48,354 nt of DNA from Flavobacteriaceae bacterium (GCA_018608625.1 JABAZC010000044.1:1-48354), one strand, 5' to 3'; numbered from the stretch's first letter, positions 1 through 8,787 are shown. Notes: generated from the sequence alone by a model not told the origin. Made by a program: numbers and translations.

Positions 1-482
1 CCTGTGTAGTTTTTTCTTTCTACAAAAATGTGAACAGTTTCTCCATAGGTATAAATTCCAGCTCTCACTATTTTGCCATGTTCGTCTTTTTCAACCGTTG
101 GTTCCATATAAGACTTTGCGCCTCTTTTGGTCGTTTCTTCCCATGATTTTTTAGCGTCATTCACCCACAAAGCAACAACTTTCACCCCATCACCATGCTT
201 GGATAAATGTTCGTTCATCCATGAATCTTGATTAAGTGGAGTGGTTAACACGATTCTTATTTTATCTTGTTTAACAACATAAGATGCATAATCTTTACAT
301 CCCGTTTCTAATCCTTTATATGCATAGGATTGAAACCCAAAAGCAGTTTTGTAAAAGTGGGCTGCTTGTTTTGCATTACCTACAATAAATTCTACATAAT
401 CAGTTCCTAATAGCGGGAGAAAGTCTTTTGCATCTTTAAATATTTTTTCCAATCCGTACTCTACGTTTTTTATTTTACTCAT
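1..482 (-). CDS. hpd: 4-hydroxyphenylpyruvate dioxygenase, N-terminal part (cut by window edge)
   Basis: Reading the minus strand from the ATG at 482 gives an open frame to the window edge, about 160 residues starting MSKIKNVEYGLEKIF. The segments DFLPLLGTDYVEFIVGNAKQ and FYKTAFGFQSYAYKGLETG are typical of the first vicinal-oxygen-chelate half of HPPD. The enzyme turns 4-hydroxyphenylpyruvate into homogentisate, using Fe(II) and O2, in tyrosine breakdown. The iron ligands sit mostly in the C-terminal half, which lies outside the window and cannot be checked. It follows hmgA on the same strand with a 21-bp gap, so the two are probably cotranscribed as consecutive steps of one pathway. The call is firm because of sequence and neighbour. 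Confidence 0.9.
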   Translation of the reverse strand, partial: MSKIKNVEYGLEKIFKDAKDFLPLLGTDYVEFIVGNAKQAAHFYKTAFGFQSYAYKGLETGCKDYASYVVKQDKIRIVLTTPLNQDSWMNEHLSKHGDGVKVVALWVNDAKKSWEETTKRGAKSYMEPTVEKDEHGKIVRAGIYTYGETVHIFVERKNYT

Positions 483-503
483 TTCCGTAAATTTTTTATT
501 TTT

Positions 504-1664
504 TTATTTTGTAACCCAGGATTTATAATAATCTTCGTTTTGTAAATTCATGGCTTCTTCTGTCACCATTAATGGACTAAAAGTGTCCACCATCACAGCG
601 AGTTCTTGGGTTTCTTTTTTTCCAATACTTTTTTCCATTGAGCCTGGGTGTGGACCATGGGGAATTCCTGCGGGATGCAAGGTTACACTTCCTTTATTAA
701 CATCATTTCTACTCATAAAGTCACCATCTACATAATAAAGGACTTCATCCGAGTCGATATTAGAGTGGTTATAGGGTGCTGGTACCGATTTTGGATGGTA
801 ATCAAAAAGCCTTGGCACAAACGAACAAATGACAAACTTAGACGTCTCAAATGTTTGATGTACTGGAGGCGGTTGATGAATCATCCCAGTAATAGGTTCA
901 AAATCATGAATAGAGAACTTATAAGGGAAGTTATAGCCGTCCCAGCCCACCACACTAAAAGGGTGAGCAGCATAAATATATTCGTGAATTGTGTCTTGTT
1001 TTTTAACCTTTATAAGAAAGTCGCCTGATTCATTAAACGTTTCTAGTTCTGTAGGAGGGTGTAAATCTCTTTCAGAGTATGGGGCACCTTCTACATGCTG
1101 GCCAAACCAGTTTCGATAGCGTTTAGGTGTATAAATAGGACTTCTTGATTCCACTATGAACAGGCGGTTGTCTTCATCATTAAATTCGATTTGATAGATT
1201 ACCCCTCTAGGAATGACTAGATAATCTCCGTATTTGAAATCGATATTTCCCAGAAGTGTTCTTAACTTACCAGTTCCTTTGTGGACAAATAGTACTTCGT
1301 CTGAATCTGTGTTTTTATAAAAATAAGTTGTTAAGGACTCTTTTGGAGCCGCCAAACTTATTTGACAATCTTGATTAGCAAGTATACAAGTTCTGCTTTC
1401 TAAATAATCTGATTTAGGGGCTACTTCAAAACCTTCAAGTTTTAACGACTTCATATTTTTAGAAACTGCAATCTTTGGAGCGACATCGTAAGATTTTAAA
1501 ATCTTTTTGACTTGTGTGGGACGTTGGGTGTGGTACATCAATGACGACATCCCTTCAAACCCTATGGTGCCAAACAATTCTTCATAATAAAAATTGTCAT
1601 TATCGTCTTTAAAAATAGTGTGTCTCTTTGGAGGAATTTTTCCTAATGTATGATATCTAGGCAT
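504..1664 (-). CDS. hmgA: Homogentisate 1,2-dioxygenase
   Basis: A 386-residue bicupin protein that opens the aromatic ring of homogentisate to maleylacetoacetate. The C-terminal cupin carries the likely Fe(II) site: a His in PYNHSNIDSDE with Glu seven residues later, and a downstream His in HPAGIPHGPHPG. The N-terminal cupin repeats the frame as KNTDSDEVLFVHKG without the His, so it looks non-metal-binding. The protein is shorter than the roughly 430-445-residue human and proteobacterial enzymes, as usual for Bacteroidota forms. The ATG at 1664 begins MPRYHTLGKIPPKRH, a conserved start. It lies first in an hmgA-hpd unit and diverges from an Lrp-type gene at 1866, the natural candidate regulator. 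A -7-like element is at 1721-1728. Confidence 0.95.
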   Translation of the reverse strand: MPRYHTLGKIPPKRHTIFKDDNDNFYYEELFGTIGFEGMSSLMYHTQRPTQVKKILKSYDVAPKIAVSKNMKSLKLEGFEVAPKSDYLESRTCILANQDCQISLAAPKESLTTYFYKNTDSDEVLFVHKGTGKLRTLLGNIDFKYGDYLVIPRGVIYQIEFNDEDNRLFIVESRSPIYTPKRYRNWFGQHVEGAPYSERDLHPPTELETFNESGDFLIKVKKQDTIHEYIYAAHPFSVVGWDGYNFPYKFSIHDFEPITGMIHQPPPVHQTFETSKFVICSFVPRLFDYHPKSVPAPYNHSNIDSDEVLYYVDGDFMSRNDVNKGSVTLHPAGIPHGPHPGSMEKSIGKKETQELAVMVDTFSPLMVTEEAMNLQNEDYYKSWVTK

Positions 1665-1720
1665 ATTATTGCTGAAAAATTAAGTAGTTAATCAATAAGT
1701 AATTAAAATGATTATAAGAA

Positions 1721-1728
1721 CAAATATA
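1721..1728 (-). promoter_or_regulatory. Putative -7 element for hmgA-hpd
   Basis: The plus-strand CAAATATA reads TATATTTG on the minus strand, a match to the Bacteroidota TAnnTTTG box, 57 bp upstream of the hmgA ATG. No TTTG is seen at the expected -33 distance, so this is a half-supported promoter. Confidence 0.4.
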
Positions 1729-1792
1729 TATTTAATGCAAGTATAATGACCGTTTATTATTGAATCAGTTTTTAAATAAGAATATTTATATG

Positions 1793-1800
1793 TATTTTTG
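1793..1800 (+). promoter_or_regulatory. Putative -7 element for the Lrp-type gene
   Basis: TATTTTTG fits TAnnTTTG and lies 65 bp before the ATG at 1866. No clear -33 TTTG. The 200-bp divergent region 1665-1865 is very AT-rich and would also hold any Lrp binding sites, but I see no clean dyad. Confidence 0.35.
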
Positions 1801-1865
1801 AATAATTAAAGTGTTTTATTCTTTATGTAGCCAATTTTATAACTTTTTAACTATTTTCTTTCTAA

Positions 1866-2342
1866 ATGATTGATAAACTTGATAAGACAGATATTGAAAT
1901 TTTAAGGCTATTACAGCAAAATAGCAATCGTACCATAAAAAACATTGCTGACGTCTTAGGGATGACGACAACTCCTATTTTTGACCGTATTAAAAAACTA
2001 GAAAAAAAAGGATTTATAGATAAATATGCAGCTATTTTAAATTCTAGAATGTTGGGTTTGAAATTGACAGTATTTGTAGGAATTACTTTAAAAAATCACA
2101 CCAGAAGTTATTTAGAGAAATTTGTGACGACCATTAAAGGATTTACTGAAGTAGTTGAGTGTCACCGTGTATCCGGAAATTTTGATTATTTATTGAAACT
2201 GACTCTTGTTGATATTGAAGATTATGAACAGTTTATTTTAACCAAATTGGCTATTATAGCCGATGTGAATAATGTTCAAAGTTATGTAGCACTTTCTCAA
2301 AGTAAGTCAACGAATGAAGTCAATCTAGACCATTTGATGTAA
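1866..2342 (+). CDS. Lrp/AsnC family transcriptional regulator
   Basis: 158 residues. The N-terminal winged helix-turn-helix is clear: LDKTDIEILRLLQQNSNRTIKNIADVLG followed by a recognition helix around TTTPIFDRIKKLEKKGFI. The C-terminal half is an AsnC/RAM-type ligand-binding domain (VVECHRVSGNFDYLLKL). Such proteins form octamers and respond to amino acids. It is divergent from hmgA-hpd, so control of tyrosine or phenylalanine catabolism is the simplest inference; the effector is not visible in sequence. It ends 5 bp from the convergent gene at 2348, with no terminator between them. Confidence 0.9.
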   Translation: MIDKLDKTDIEILRLLQQNSNRTIKNIADVLGMTTTPIFDRIKKLEKKGFIDKYAAILNSRMLGLKLTVFVGITLKNHTRSYLEKFVTTIKGFTEVVECHRVSGNFDYLLKLTLVDIEDYEQFILTKLAIIADVNNVQSYVALSQSKSTNEVNLDHLM

Positions 2343-2347
2343 AACAC

Positions 2348-3001
2348 TTACTCTCTGAGTACAATCAAACTTGCTTTGTAACCCGTGGTCAATAGCCATT
2401 CGCCTGAAGCGATAAGAACATCACTTTCATTGTAAACTTTGAGCTGTGCCGTGTTGGGGCTAGAACTCCCTTCGTTAAGGGCAAAAAACTCAATAGTGTT
2501 TAGTCCCTTTTTTAATTCGACGTCAATGATATAAGCCGAGTTTCTCAGCGCGATATTAGGGTGAACTATGGCTTTATTTAATAATAACTTAATGCGATCA
2601 CCGTCTTCATATTCATGATCTCGACAAATTATTCGAATAAACTTTGATTTCGTTTTTATATCCCCTAAATAGTAATCGCGATCAAACTTAGATAAATCTT
2701 TCTGACCCTCTTTAAATTGTTGTTTTATTTCCCAAGTAGGGTCTACAACATCACGTGTTTCTGTAATGCCATACTCCTTTTTGGCAAATCCGTCAATTGG
2801 CTTAATATCCATGCTAATGGTAAACCCTTTATCTGTTAATCCAACAATAGGAGAGAGTTTGATTGGGTAACGCTCAGATAATTTACTTTTATCTAATGCA
2901 AATGCGTTCACTCTAAAATCTTCTTTTGCACGGTCTATTTGAGAAAAACCAGTCTGTTGCATTCCAATGACTAGTATTAGCAAAATTAAATATCGAATCA
3001 T
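2348..3001 (-). CDS. Secreted protein of unknown function
   Basis: 217 residues that I do not recognise as a named family. Residues 1-21 form a signal peptide (basic MIRY, hydrophobic LILLILVIGMQ, likely cleavage after GFSQ). No lipobox Cys, so a periplasmic or exported soluble protein is likely. The mature part has alternating hydrophobic residues that suggest beta structure, for example LKKGLNTIEFFALNEGSSSPN followed by a strand-rich C terminus, like a small beta-sandwich. No catalytic motif is seen. It stands alone, divergent from the dehydrogenase at 3195 and convergent with the Lrp-type gene. Function cannot be inferred. Confidence 0.75.
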   Translation of the reverse strand: MIRYLILLILVIGMQQTGFSQIDRAKEDFRVNAFALDKSKLSERYPIKLSPIVGLTDKGFTISMDIKPIDGFAKKEYGITETRDVVDPTWEIKQQFKEGQKDLSKFDRDYYLGDIKTKSKFIRIICRDHEYEDGDRIKLLLNKAIVHPNIALRNSAYIIDVELKKGLNTIEFFALNEGSSSPNTAQLKVYNESDVLIASGEWLLTTGYKASLIVLRE

Positions 3002-3194
3002 AAAACGTATTGGGCTTACTTAATTTGTAAAGATATAGTTTTGGTTATGAACTTCATAAAGCAGAGCAATAATTAAATCTTATTATAAAGATATTTCAAT
3101 AATCATTCCATTTCATAGTTTTAAGTTAAATAATCATAATTCATATTAACGTCCTCATTTTTTATATATCTTTAATTTTTAATAATTAATATTC

Positions 3195-6092
3195 TTGCTA
3201 ACATCTCTTACAGCCTTAAAAAATCAACTTTCAGGGGAACTATACGATAGTGACCTTGTCAAATCGTTATACGCCACAGATGCTTCGGTCTATCGAGAAT
3301 TGCCGTACGCTGTAGTAATTCCTAAGTCTATAAATGATGTTAAATCAGTTATTAAATTTGCACATTCAAATTCACTTTCTATCATTCCTAGAGCTGCAGG
3401 AACTTCTTTAGCAGGTCAATGCGTTGGAGATGGAATTGTGGTAGATGTATCTAAATACATGACAGAAATTTTAGAAATAAACACTCAAGAGCAATGGGTT
3501 CGGGTTCAACCTGGGGTCGTTCGCGATCAATTGAATGTATTTCTAAATCCTTACGGCTATTTTTTTGGTCCCAATACGTCTACGGCCAACCGATGTACTA
3601 TTGGTGGGATGGTTGGAAACAATTCGTGTGGATCGACGTCTATTGTTTATGGATCAACTCGTGATCACACATTAGCAGTTAAAGCATTATTAAGCGATGG
3701 GAGTTCGGTTACGTTTTCTTCCCTAACTAATAAAGAGTTTAATTTTAAGCTCAAAGAAGATTCTTTAGAAGGAGCTCTGTATAAACAGCTTTACTCTGAA
3801 CTTTCGGATCCTCAAATCCGGGAACAAATTGAATTAGGTTATCCAAAAGCGTCAATCTTTAGACGTAATACTGGTTATGCTGTAGATGCGTTGATGAATA
3901 CCAGTCCGTTTGAAGCTGCTAGCGAGGCTTTTAATTTCTCTAAATTAATATGTGGTTCTGAAGGAACTTTAGCTTTTATTACCGAATTAAAGCTTCAAAT
4001 TGTTCCATTACCAAAACCTTTTCAAGTCGTGTTGAATGCACACTTTAGTACCATTAATGAAAGTCTTCAAGCCACTCTAGTGGCAATGAAAATGTCGCCG
4101 ACGGCCTGTGAATTAATGGATAAAACAATATTAGACTGTACCAAAGATAATATAACTCAACAAAAAAACCGTTTTTTTGTTGAAGGAGATCCTGAAGCTA
4201 TTTTAATGATTGAATTTAGAGGCGACTCCATTGAAGCTGCAAAAGAGAAGGCGAACGATTTGGAATTGAGTCTTACAAAATTAAATCTTGGATATGCCTA
4301 TCGATTGGTGGAAGGTGCTGATTGTGAAAAAGTTTGGGATTTACGTAAAGCAGGATTAGGGCTACTAGCCAATATTCCGGGCGATGCAAAAGCGGTCGCT
4401 TGTATTGAAGATACAGCAGTTGCTGTTGAGGATTTACCTGAATACATAGAAGCTTTTACAGCGCTTATGAAATCCTATCATCAAAAAACAGTTTACTATG
4501 CCCATGCAGGCGCTGGAGAATTACATTTAAGACCTATTTTGAATCTAAAGTCATCAGTAGATATTGACTTATTTCGTTCCATTAGTGAAGCTTCCGCAAA
4601 ACTGGTTAAATACTTTAACGGTTCTCTTAGTGGTGAGCACGGAGATGGACGTGTTCGATCAGAGTTTATACCATTAGTTTTAGGGCATTCTAATTATCAG
4701 CTTCTAAAACGTATTAAATCAACTTGGGACCCTATAAATTTATTTAATCCTGGAAAAATTGTAGAAGCCGTTGCCATGGATAAAGACCTAAGATACGAAG
4801 CGGATGCTAAGGAGAAAGAAGTTGAAACTCTGTTTAATTTTGAATCCACAGGGGGGATTTTAAATACCGTCGAGAAATGTAATGGGTCTGGAGATTGCCG
4901 TAAATTAAGTTTTGCAGGAGGCACCATGTGTCCTAGTTACAGAGCAACCTTAGATGAAAAAGACTCAACTCGTGGACGTGCCAATGTTCTAAGAGAGTTT
5001 TTAACTCAAAACACAAAAGAAAATCCTTTTGATCATCCAGAAATTAAAAACGTAATGGACCTTTGTGTGTCTTGTAAAGCGTGTAAATCTGAATGCCCTT
5101 CAAATATAGATATGTCGACCTTGAAAGCTGAATTTTTATTTCAATATCAGAAAGTAAATCCTGTGTCACTTCGAAGTAAACTCATTGCACACAATGCAAG
5201 AATAAACGCTTTAGCCTATCGTTTCTCAGCTTTTTATAACGCTATCGGAAAAAGCTCTTGGTTTAAACGCGCTATAGGAGTTCACCCAGAAAGATCTCTT
5301 CCAACCCTAAAATCAACCACATTAAGACAGTGGTTTTCTAAGTACAAACAAGTAGAACAAGCTAAAGTGGTCTATTTGTTTTGTGATGAATACACCAATC
5401 ATTATGATCTTGAGATTGGGAAAAAAGCAATTGAATTACTTGTTAAGTTAGGGTATTCAGTTAAAATGCCAATCCATCCAGAAAGTGCAAGGGCCTATAT
5501 TTCTAAAGGTTTTTTAAATGAAGCTAAAGCAATTGCAACAGAAAACATTAAGTTATTTAGAACGCTTATTTCTAAAAACATGCCTTTGATTGGAATTGAA
5601 CCCTCGGCTATTTTAGGCTTTAGAGATGAATATCCAAATCTAGTAAATACAACTTTAAAGTTAGACGCTGATAAAGTGGCTCTAAATACGTTCACAATAG
5701 AAGAGTTTTTGTCTAATGAAATAGATCATTCTCGTATTGATGTTTCGCTTTTTTCAAAATCATCCAAAACCATTTACTACCACGGCCATTGCCATCAAAA
5801 AGCGTTGTCATCAAACTCTTATGCAGAAAGGATTTTAAGCCTCCCTAAAAACTTTACAGTACAAACGATTGATTCAGGTTGCTGTGGAATGGCAGGTTCG
5901 TTTGGATATGAGAAAGAACATTATGAATTAAGTCAGCAAATAGGTGAAGATCGTTTATTTTCAGCGTTGAGAACTGTAAAACCGGATGCGATCGTTGCAG
6001 CTTCAGGAACAAGTTGTAGGCATCAAATTAAGGATGGAGTCAATAAAACTGCATTACATCCTATTGAAGTTCTGTATAATGCTTTAAATTAG
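3195..6092 (+). CDS. FAD-binding and 4Fe-4S dehydrogenase with CCG domains (D-lactate/2-hydroxyacid type)
   Basis: 965 residues in three parts, resembling a fusion of glycolate-oxidase-like subunits (YdiJ-like). Residues about 1-270 form an FAD-binding PCMH fold (PRAAGTSLAGQ, GGMVGNNSCGS); about 270-520 the FAD-linked oxidase C domain (SGEHGDG). Around 560-640 are ferredoxin cysteines, including CVSCKACKSECPSN. The C-terminal part has heterodisulfide-reductase-like CCG motifs: GHCHQKAL near 860 and DSGCCGMAGSFGYEKEHYELS near 895. Expected reaction: oxidation of a D-2-hydroxyacid (lactate or 2-hydroxyglutarate), with electrons passed to a carrier or quinone; the substrate cannot be told from sequence. 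The start is a TTG, as an in-frame stop lies at 3183 with no ATG in between. It may be cotranscribed with the permease 4 bp downstream. Confidence 0.88.
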   Translation: MLTSLTALKNQLSGELYDSDLVKSLYATDASVYRELPYAVVIPKSINDVKSVIKFAHSNSLSIIPRAAGTSLAGQCVGDGIVVDVSKYMTEILEINTQEQWVRVQPGVVRDQLNVFLNPYGYFFGPNTSTANRCTIGGMVGNNSCGSTSIVYGSTRDHTLAVKALLSDGSSVTFSSLTNKEFNFKLKEDSLEGALYKQLYSELSDPQIREQIELGYPKASIFRRNTGYAVDALMNTSPFEAASEAFNFSKLICGSEGTLAFITELKLQIVPLPKPFQVVLNAHFSTINESLQATLVAMKMSPTACELMDKTILDCTKDNITQQKNRFFVEGDPEAILMIEFRGDSIEAAKEKANDLELSLTKLNLGYAYRLVEGADCEKVWDLRKAGLGLLANIPGDAKAVACIEDTAVAVEDLPEYIEAFTALMKSYHQKTVYYAHAGAGELHLRPILNLKSSVDIDLFRSISEASAKLVKYFNGSLSGEHGDGRVRSEFIPLVLGHSNYQLLKRIKSTWDPINLFNPGKIVEAVAMDKDLRYEADAKEKEVETLFNFESTGGILNTVEKCNGSGDCRKLSFAGGTMCPSYRATLDEKDSTRGRANVLREFLTQNTKENPFDHPEIKNVMDLCVSCKACKSECPSNIDMSTLKAEFLFQYQKVNPVSLRSKLIAHNARINALAYRFSAFYNAIGKSSWFKRAIGVHPERSLPTLKSTTLRQWFSKYKQVEQAKVVYLFCDEYTNHYDLEIGKKAIELLVKLGYSVKMPIHPESARAYISKGFLNEAKAIATENIKLFRTLISKNMPLIGIEPSAILGFRDEYPNLVNTTLKLDADKVALNTFTIEEFLSNEIDHSRIDVSLFSKSSKTIYYHGHCHQKALSSNSYAERILSLPKNFTVQTIDSGCCGMAGSFGYEKEHYELSQQIGEDRLFSALRTVKPDAIVAASGTSCRHQIKDGVNKTALHPIEVLYNALN

Positions 6093-6096
6093 TGCC

Positions 6097-6891
6097 ATGA
6101 ATTATATAGAGCTTATCGGCTATTTTGGCGCTTTGACTATTGGTGTTGTTATCGGTCTATTTGGAGGTGGAGGGTCTATACTCGCTGTCCCGGTATTTGT
6201 TTATTTATTTCATTTGAATCCTATACTGGCCACTAGTTATTCTTTGTTTGTAGTTGGTTGTTCTGCAGCTGTTGGAACCCTGATTAACATTAAAAAGAAA
6301 TTAATTGAATTCCAGACAGTCCTTGTATTTACAATTCCAGCATTGAGCTCTGTTTCACTAACTAGACGTTATTTAATTACAAACCTTCCTGATGTGGTTT
6401 TCGAGTCGGACTTGGTATTAATTACAAAAGAGATCGCATTGATGTTGATCTTTAGTTTAGTTATTATCGTATCGGCACTATCTATGCTAAAAAAGAATAG
6501 ACTACGCACTACAAAAAATATAAAAATTATAAATTATAATTCATTAATCGCCATCGGGCTAGGAGTTGGACTTCTAACAGGCTTGGTTGGAGCAGGAGGT
6601 GGGTTTGTCATTGTCCCTGCGTTAGTACTCTTTGCTGCTCTCGATATCAAACAAGCAGTCGCAACCTCCTTAATTATTATCACATTTAATGCACTTTTTG
6701 GCTTTCTTGCCGACGTGACACAAGTAGCTATTGATTGGCTTTTTCTTATAATTTTCACGTCGATTTCAGTCGTGGGCATATTAATAGGGTCCTATGTTTC
6801 AAACTTTACTCATGAAAAGTCTCTAAAAAAGAATTTTGCCCGCTTCATGCTTCTAATGGCTTTGCTTATTATTTATAATGAAGTTACGTAG
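6097..6891 (+). CDS. TauE/SafE family membrane permease
   Basis: 264 residues, almost all hydrophobic, with about eight predicted membrane helices. Two internal repeats each carry the family's glycine-rich motif: GLFGGGGSILAVPVF near residue 20 and GLVGAGGGFVIVPALV near 160, which shows the duplicated four-helix plan. Family members export sulfite, sulfoacetate or other small organic anions. It begins 4 bp after the dehydrogenase stop, so it may move that enzyme's substrate or product; this is inference from position only. The substrate is unknown. Confidence 0.85.
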   Translation: MNYIELIGYFGALTIGVVIGLFGGGGSILAVPVFVYLFHLNPILATSYSLFVVGCSAAVGTLINIKKKLIEFQTVLVFTIPALSSVSLTRRYLITNLPDVVFESDLVLITKEIALMLIFSLVIIVSALSMLKKNRLRTTKNIKIINYNSLIAIGLGVGLLTGLVGAGGGFVIVPALVLFAALDIKQAVATSLIIITFNALFGFLADVTQVAIDWLFLIIFTSISVVGILIGSYVSNFTHEKSLKKNFARFMLLMALLIIYNEVT

Positions 6892-6961
6892 TAATTAGCA
6901 GCATTTTCCTTGATTGTGCCATTAAATTATTTTCGATTCATTCTATTTTAAATTTTTGCAT

Positions 6962-6969
6962 TACATTTG
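6962..6969 (+). promoter_or_regulatory. Putative -7 element for the pyrR-pyrB-STAS-rnz unit
   Basis: TACATTTG matches TAnnTTTG exactly, 24 bp before the pyrR ATG. The same octamer recurs before ychF, sucD, the XRE gene and the M14 gene. No -33 TTTG at the right distance. It overlaps the left arm of the inverted repeat at 6968-6990. Confidence 0.55.
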
Positions 6970-6990
6970 TTGTAAGATTACGTTACAACA
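6968..6990. repeat. 23-bp inverted repeat at the pyrR start site (possible operator)
   Basis: Arms TGTTGTAA (6968-6975) and TTACAACA (6983-6990) are perfect complements around a 7-bp spacer. The repeat begins in the -7 box and runs across the expected start site to 2 bp before the pyrR ATG. As most of the left arm lies upstream of the expected start, a DNA operator is more likely than an RNA hairpin. Confidence 0.55.
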
Positions 6991-6992
6991 CT

Positions 6993-7532
6993 ATGAGTCA
7001 AAAAGTTTTACTTAACACCAAGGAAGTAAACATCATTCTCCACCGATTGGCTTGTCAACTGATTGAAAAACATATCGATTTTTCTAATACCGTTTTAATT
7101 GGCCTTCAGCCTAGAGGTGCTTTTTTGGCACAGCGTTTAAAAACGATGTTAACAGAAGACTATAATATCTCTGACATTAAACTAGGTCTTTTAGACATCA
7201 CGTTTTATAGAGATGATTTTAGACGTTCTGATAAATTACACGAAGCAAATTCAACTGAGATTGATTTTTTAATTGAAGACAAACAGGTTGTTTTTATTGA
7301 TGACGTATTGTATACCGGACGAAGTATTAGAGCTGCATTAACAGCGATCCAATCTTACGGACGACCTAAAGAAATTGAGTTGCTAACCCTTATAGACCGT
7401 CGATTTAGTAGACATTTACCGATACAGCCCGATTACCGCGGTCGACAAGTAGATGCTGTTAATGATGAAAAGGTATTAGTTAACTGGAAAGAAACAAGTG
7501 GCGAAGATGCCGTTTATTTAATAAATAATTAG
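6993..7532 (+). CDS. pyrR: PyrR-type uracil phosphoribosyltransferase / pyrimidine regulator
   Basis: 179 residues, normal length for PyrR. The PRPP-binding loop is clear (VVFIDDVLYTGRSIRAAL, near residues 94-111), and LQPRGAFLAQRL and LLTLIDRRFSRHLPIQPDYRG are PyrR-type segments. In Firmicutes PyrR binds leader RNA and lowers pyr transcription when UMP is high, and has weak UPRT activity. Here the leader is only about 20 nt and has no terminator/antiterminator pair, so RNA attenuation in the Bacillus manner has no visible target. It is followed 3 bp later by pyrB, which supports a pyrimidine role. Confidence 0.9.
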   Translation: MSQKVLLNTKEVNIILHRLACQLIEKHIDFSNTVLIGLQPRGAFLAQRLKTMLTEDYNISDIKLGLLDITFYRDDFRRSDKLHEANSTEIDFLIEDKQVVFIDDVLYTGRSIRAALTAIQSYGRPKEIELLTLIDRRFSRHLPIQPDYRGRQVDAVNDEKVLVNWKETSGEDAVYLINN

Positions 7533-7535
7533 ACC

Positions 7536-8462
7536 ATGAACGAACTGAGTGTTGATCATTTATTAGGAATAAAACATCTAAAAAACGATGATATTAACCT
7601 TATTTTTGATACTGCAGATCATTTTAAAAAAGTGATTAATCGCCCGATTAAAAAAGTTCCTTCCCTTAGAGATATTACAATTGCTAATCTGTTTTTTGAA
7701 AATTCAACGCGAACTAAATTATCATTTGAATTAGCACAAAAACGGTTGTCTGCCGACGTGATTAATTTTTCATCAGGACAATCCTCTTTAAATAAAGGAG
7801 AAACATTAATAGATACAGTGAATAACATACTGTCTATGAAAGTAGATATGGTTGTGATGCGTCATCCAAATCCAGGTGCCGCTAAATTTTTATCTAAGCA
7901 TGTAGATGCCAAAATAATTAATGCAGGGGATGGAGCCCATGAACATCCTACTCAAGCTCTTTTAGATACGTATTCTATTCGAGAGAAATATGGAGAAGTT
8001 AAAGGGAAAAAAGTGGTAATTGTAGGTGATATTTTACACAGTAGAGTTGCCTTGTCAAATATATTTGCACTTCAACTACAAGGCGCTAAAGTGATGGTGT
8101 GTGGACCAAAAACTTTAATTCCTAAGTATATAGATAAATTAGGTGTTAAAGTTGAAACCAATTTAATGAAGGCTTTAAACTGGTGTGATGTGGCTAATAT
8201 GCTCCGTGTTCAAAACGAACGAATGGATATTAGTTATTTCCCTTCCACAAGAGAATACGCGCAACAGTATGGGGTTACTAAAAACCTTTTAGAGTCTCTA
8301 GATAAAGAAATCACAATAATGCACCCAGGACCAATAAATAGAGGAGTTGAAATTACCAGTGAGGTTGCAGATTCAGATCAATCTATTATCCTTCATCAGG
8401 TCGAGAACGGCGTGGCCATACGAATGGCTGTGATCTATCTTTTAGCTTCTAAAATTCATTAA
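7536..8462 (+). CDS. pyrB: Aspartate carbamoyltransferase, catalytic subunit
   Basis: 308 residues, the usual length. The carbamoyl-phosphate motif STRT is at residues 57-60 (FFENSTRTKLSFE); HEHPTQALLDTYS and HPGPINRGVEI are the other signature segments. It joins carbamoyl phosphate and aspartate to form N-carbamoyl-aspartate, the first committed step of pyrimidine synthesis. No pyrI regulatory-chain gene follows; the next gene is the small STAS-like ORF 4 bp downstream. Lack of pyrI next door agrees with a class of trimeric enzymes regulated through other means, but pyrI could lie elsewhere. Confidence 0.96.
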   Translation: MNELSVDHLLGIKHLKNDDINLIFDTADHFKKVINRPIKKVPSLRDITIANLFFENSTRTKLSFELAQKRLSADVINFSSGQSSLNKGETLIDTVNNILSMKVDMVVMRHPNPGAAKFLSKHVDAKIINAGDGAHEHPTQALLDTYSIREKYGEVKGKKVVIVGDILHSRVALSNIFALQLQGAKVMVCGPKTLIPKYIDKLGVKVETNLMKALNWCDVANMLRVQNERMDISYFPSTREYAQQYGVTKNLLESLDKEITIMHPGPINRGVEITSEVADSDQSIILHQVENGVAIRMAVIYLLASKIH

Positions 8463-8466
8463 TATT

Positions 8467-8787
8467 ATGACGATTGAACACCACGGCACAACTGCCGTAA
8501 TTACTCAAGATAAAACAAGTTTAATAGAGTTTTTAAAGAAATTTTCTGTGCTTTATGAGCGTTTCAAATCAGAAGATGTTATTATCCATTTAATAGACAC
8601 TTCTGTTGGGGATATTGAGGATTTTTCGTCTCTAGCAAGCAAACACAACAGTGCCAAGCTAAGCTTTGTCGTTGTTAATGCTGACTTAAATCAAGAACAT
8701 TTTGAAAATTTAATCATTATTCCATCACTGCAAGAAGCTCATGATTTTATTGAGATGGAAGTGATGCAACGTGACTTAGGACTTTAA
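8467..8787 (+). CDS. Small STAS-like protein of unknown function
   Basis: 106 residues, cytoplasmic, no signal peptide. The layout (strand, helix FLKKFSVLYERFKSEDVIIHLID, helix DIEDFSSLASKHN, strand LSFVVVNADLN, and a final helix) resembles a STAS/anti-sigma-antagonist fold, but the central phosphorylatable Ser is not clear. From memory, homologs in this position in Flavobacteriaceae are often labelled 'ribonuclease Z' only because of the neighbouring gene; this ORF has no metallo-beta-lactamase motif, so that label would be wrong. It sits 4 bp after pyrB and 10 bp before rnz, and may affect either product or the RNase Z complex. Function unproven. Confidence 0.75.
   Translation: MTIEHHGTTAVITQDKTSLIEFLKKFSVLYERFKSEDVIIHLIDTSVGDIEDFSSLASKHNSAKLSFVVVNADLNQEHFENLIIIPSLQEAHDFIEMEVMQRDLGL

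Noticed and set aside
6993-7016. Bacillus-type PyrR RNA attenuator before pyrR
   Set aside because: The leader is too short and no terminator or competing hairpin is present.
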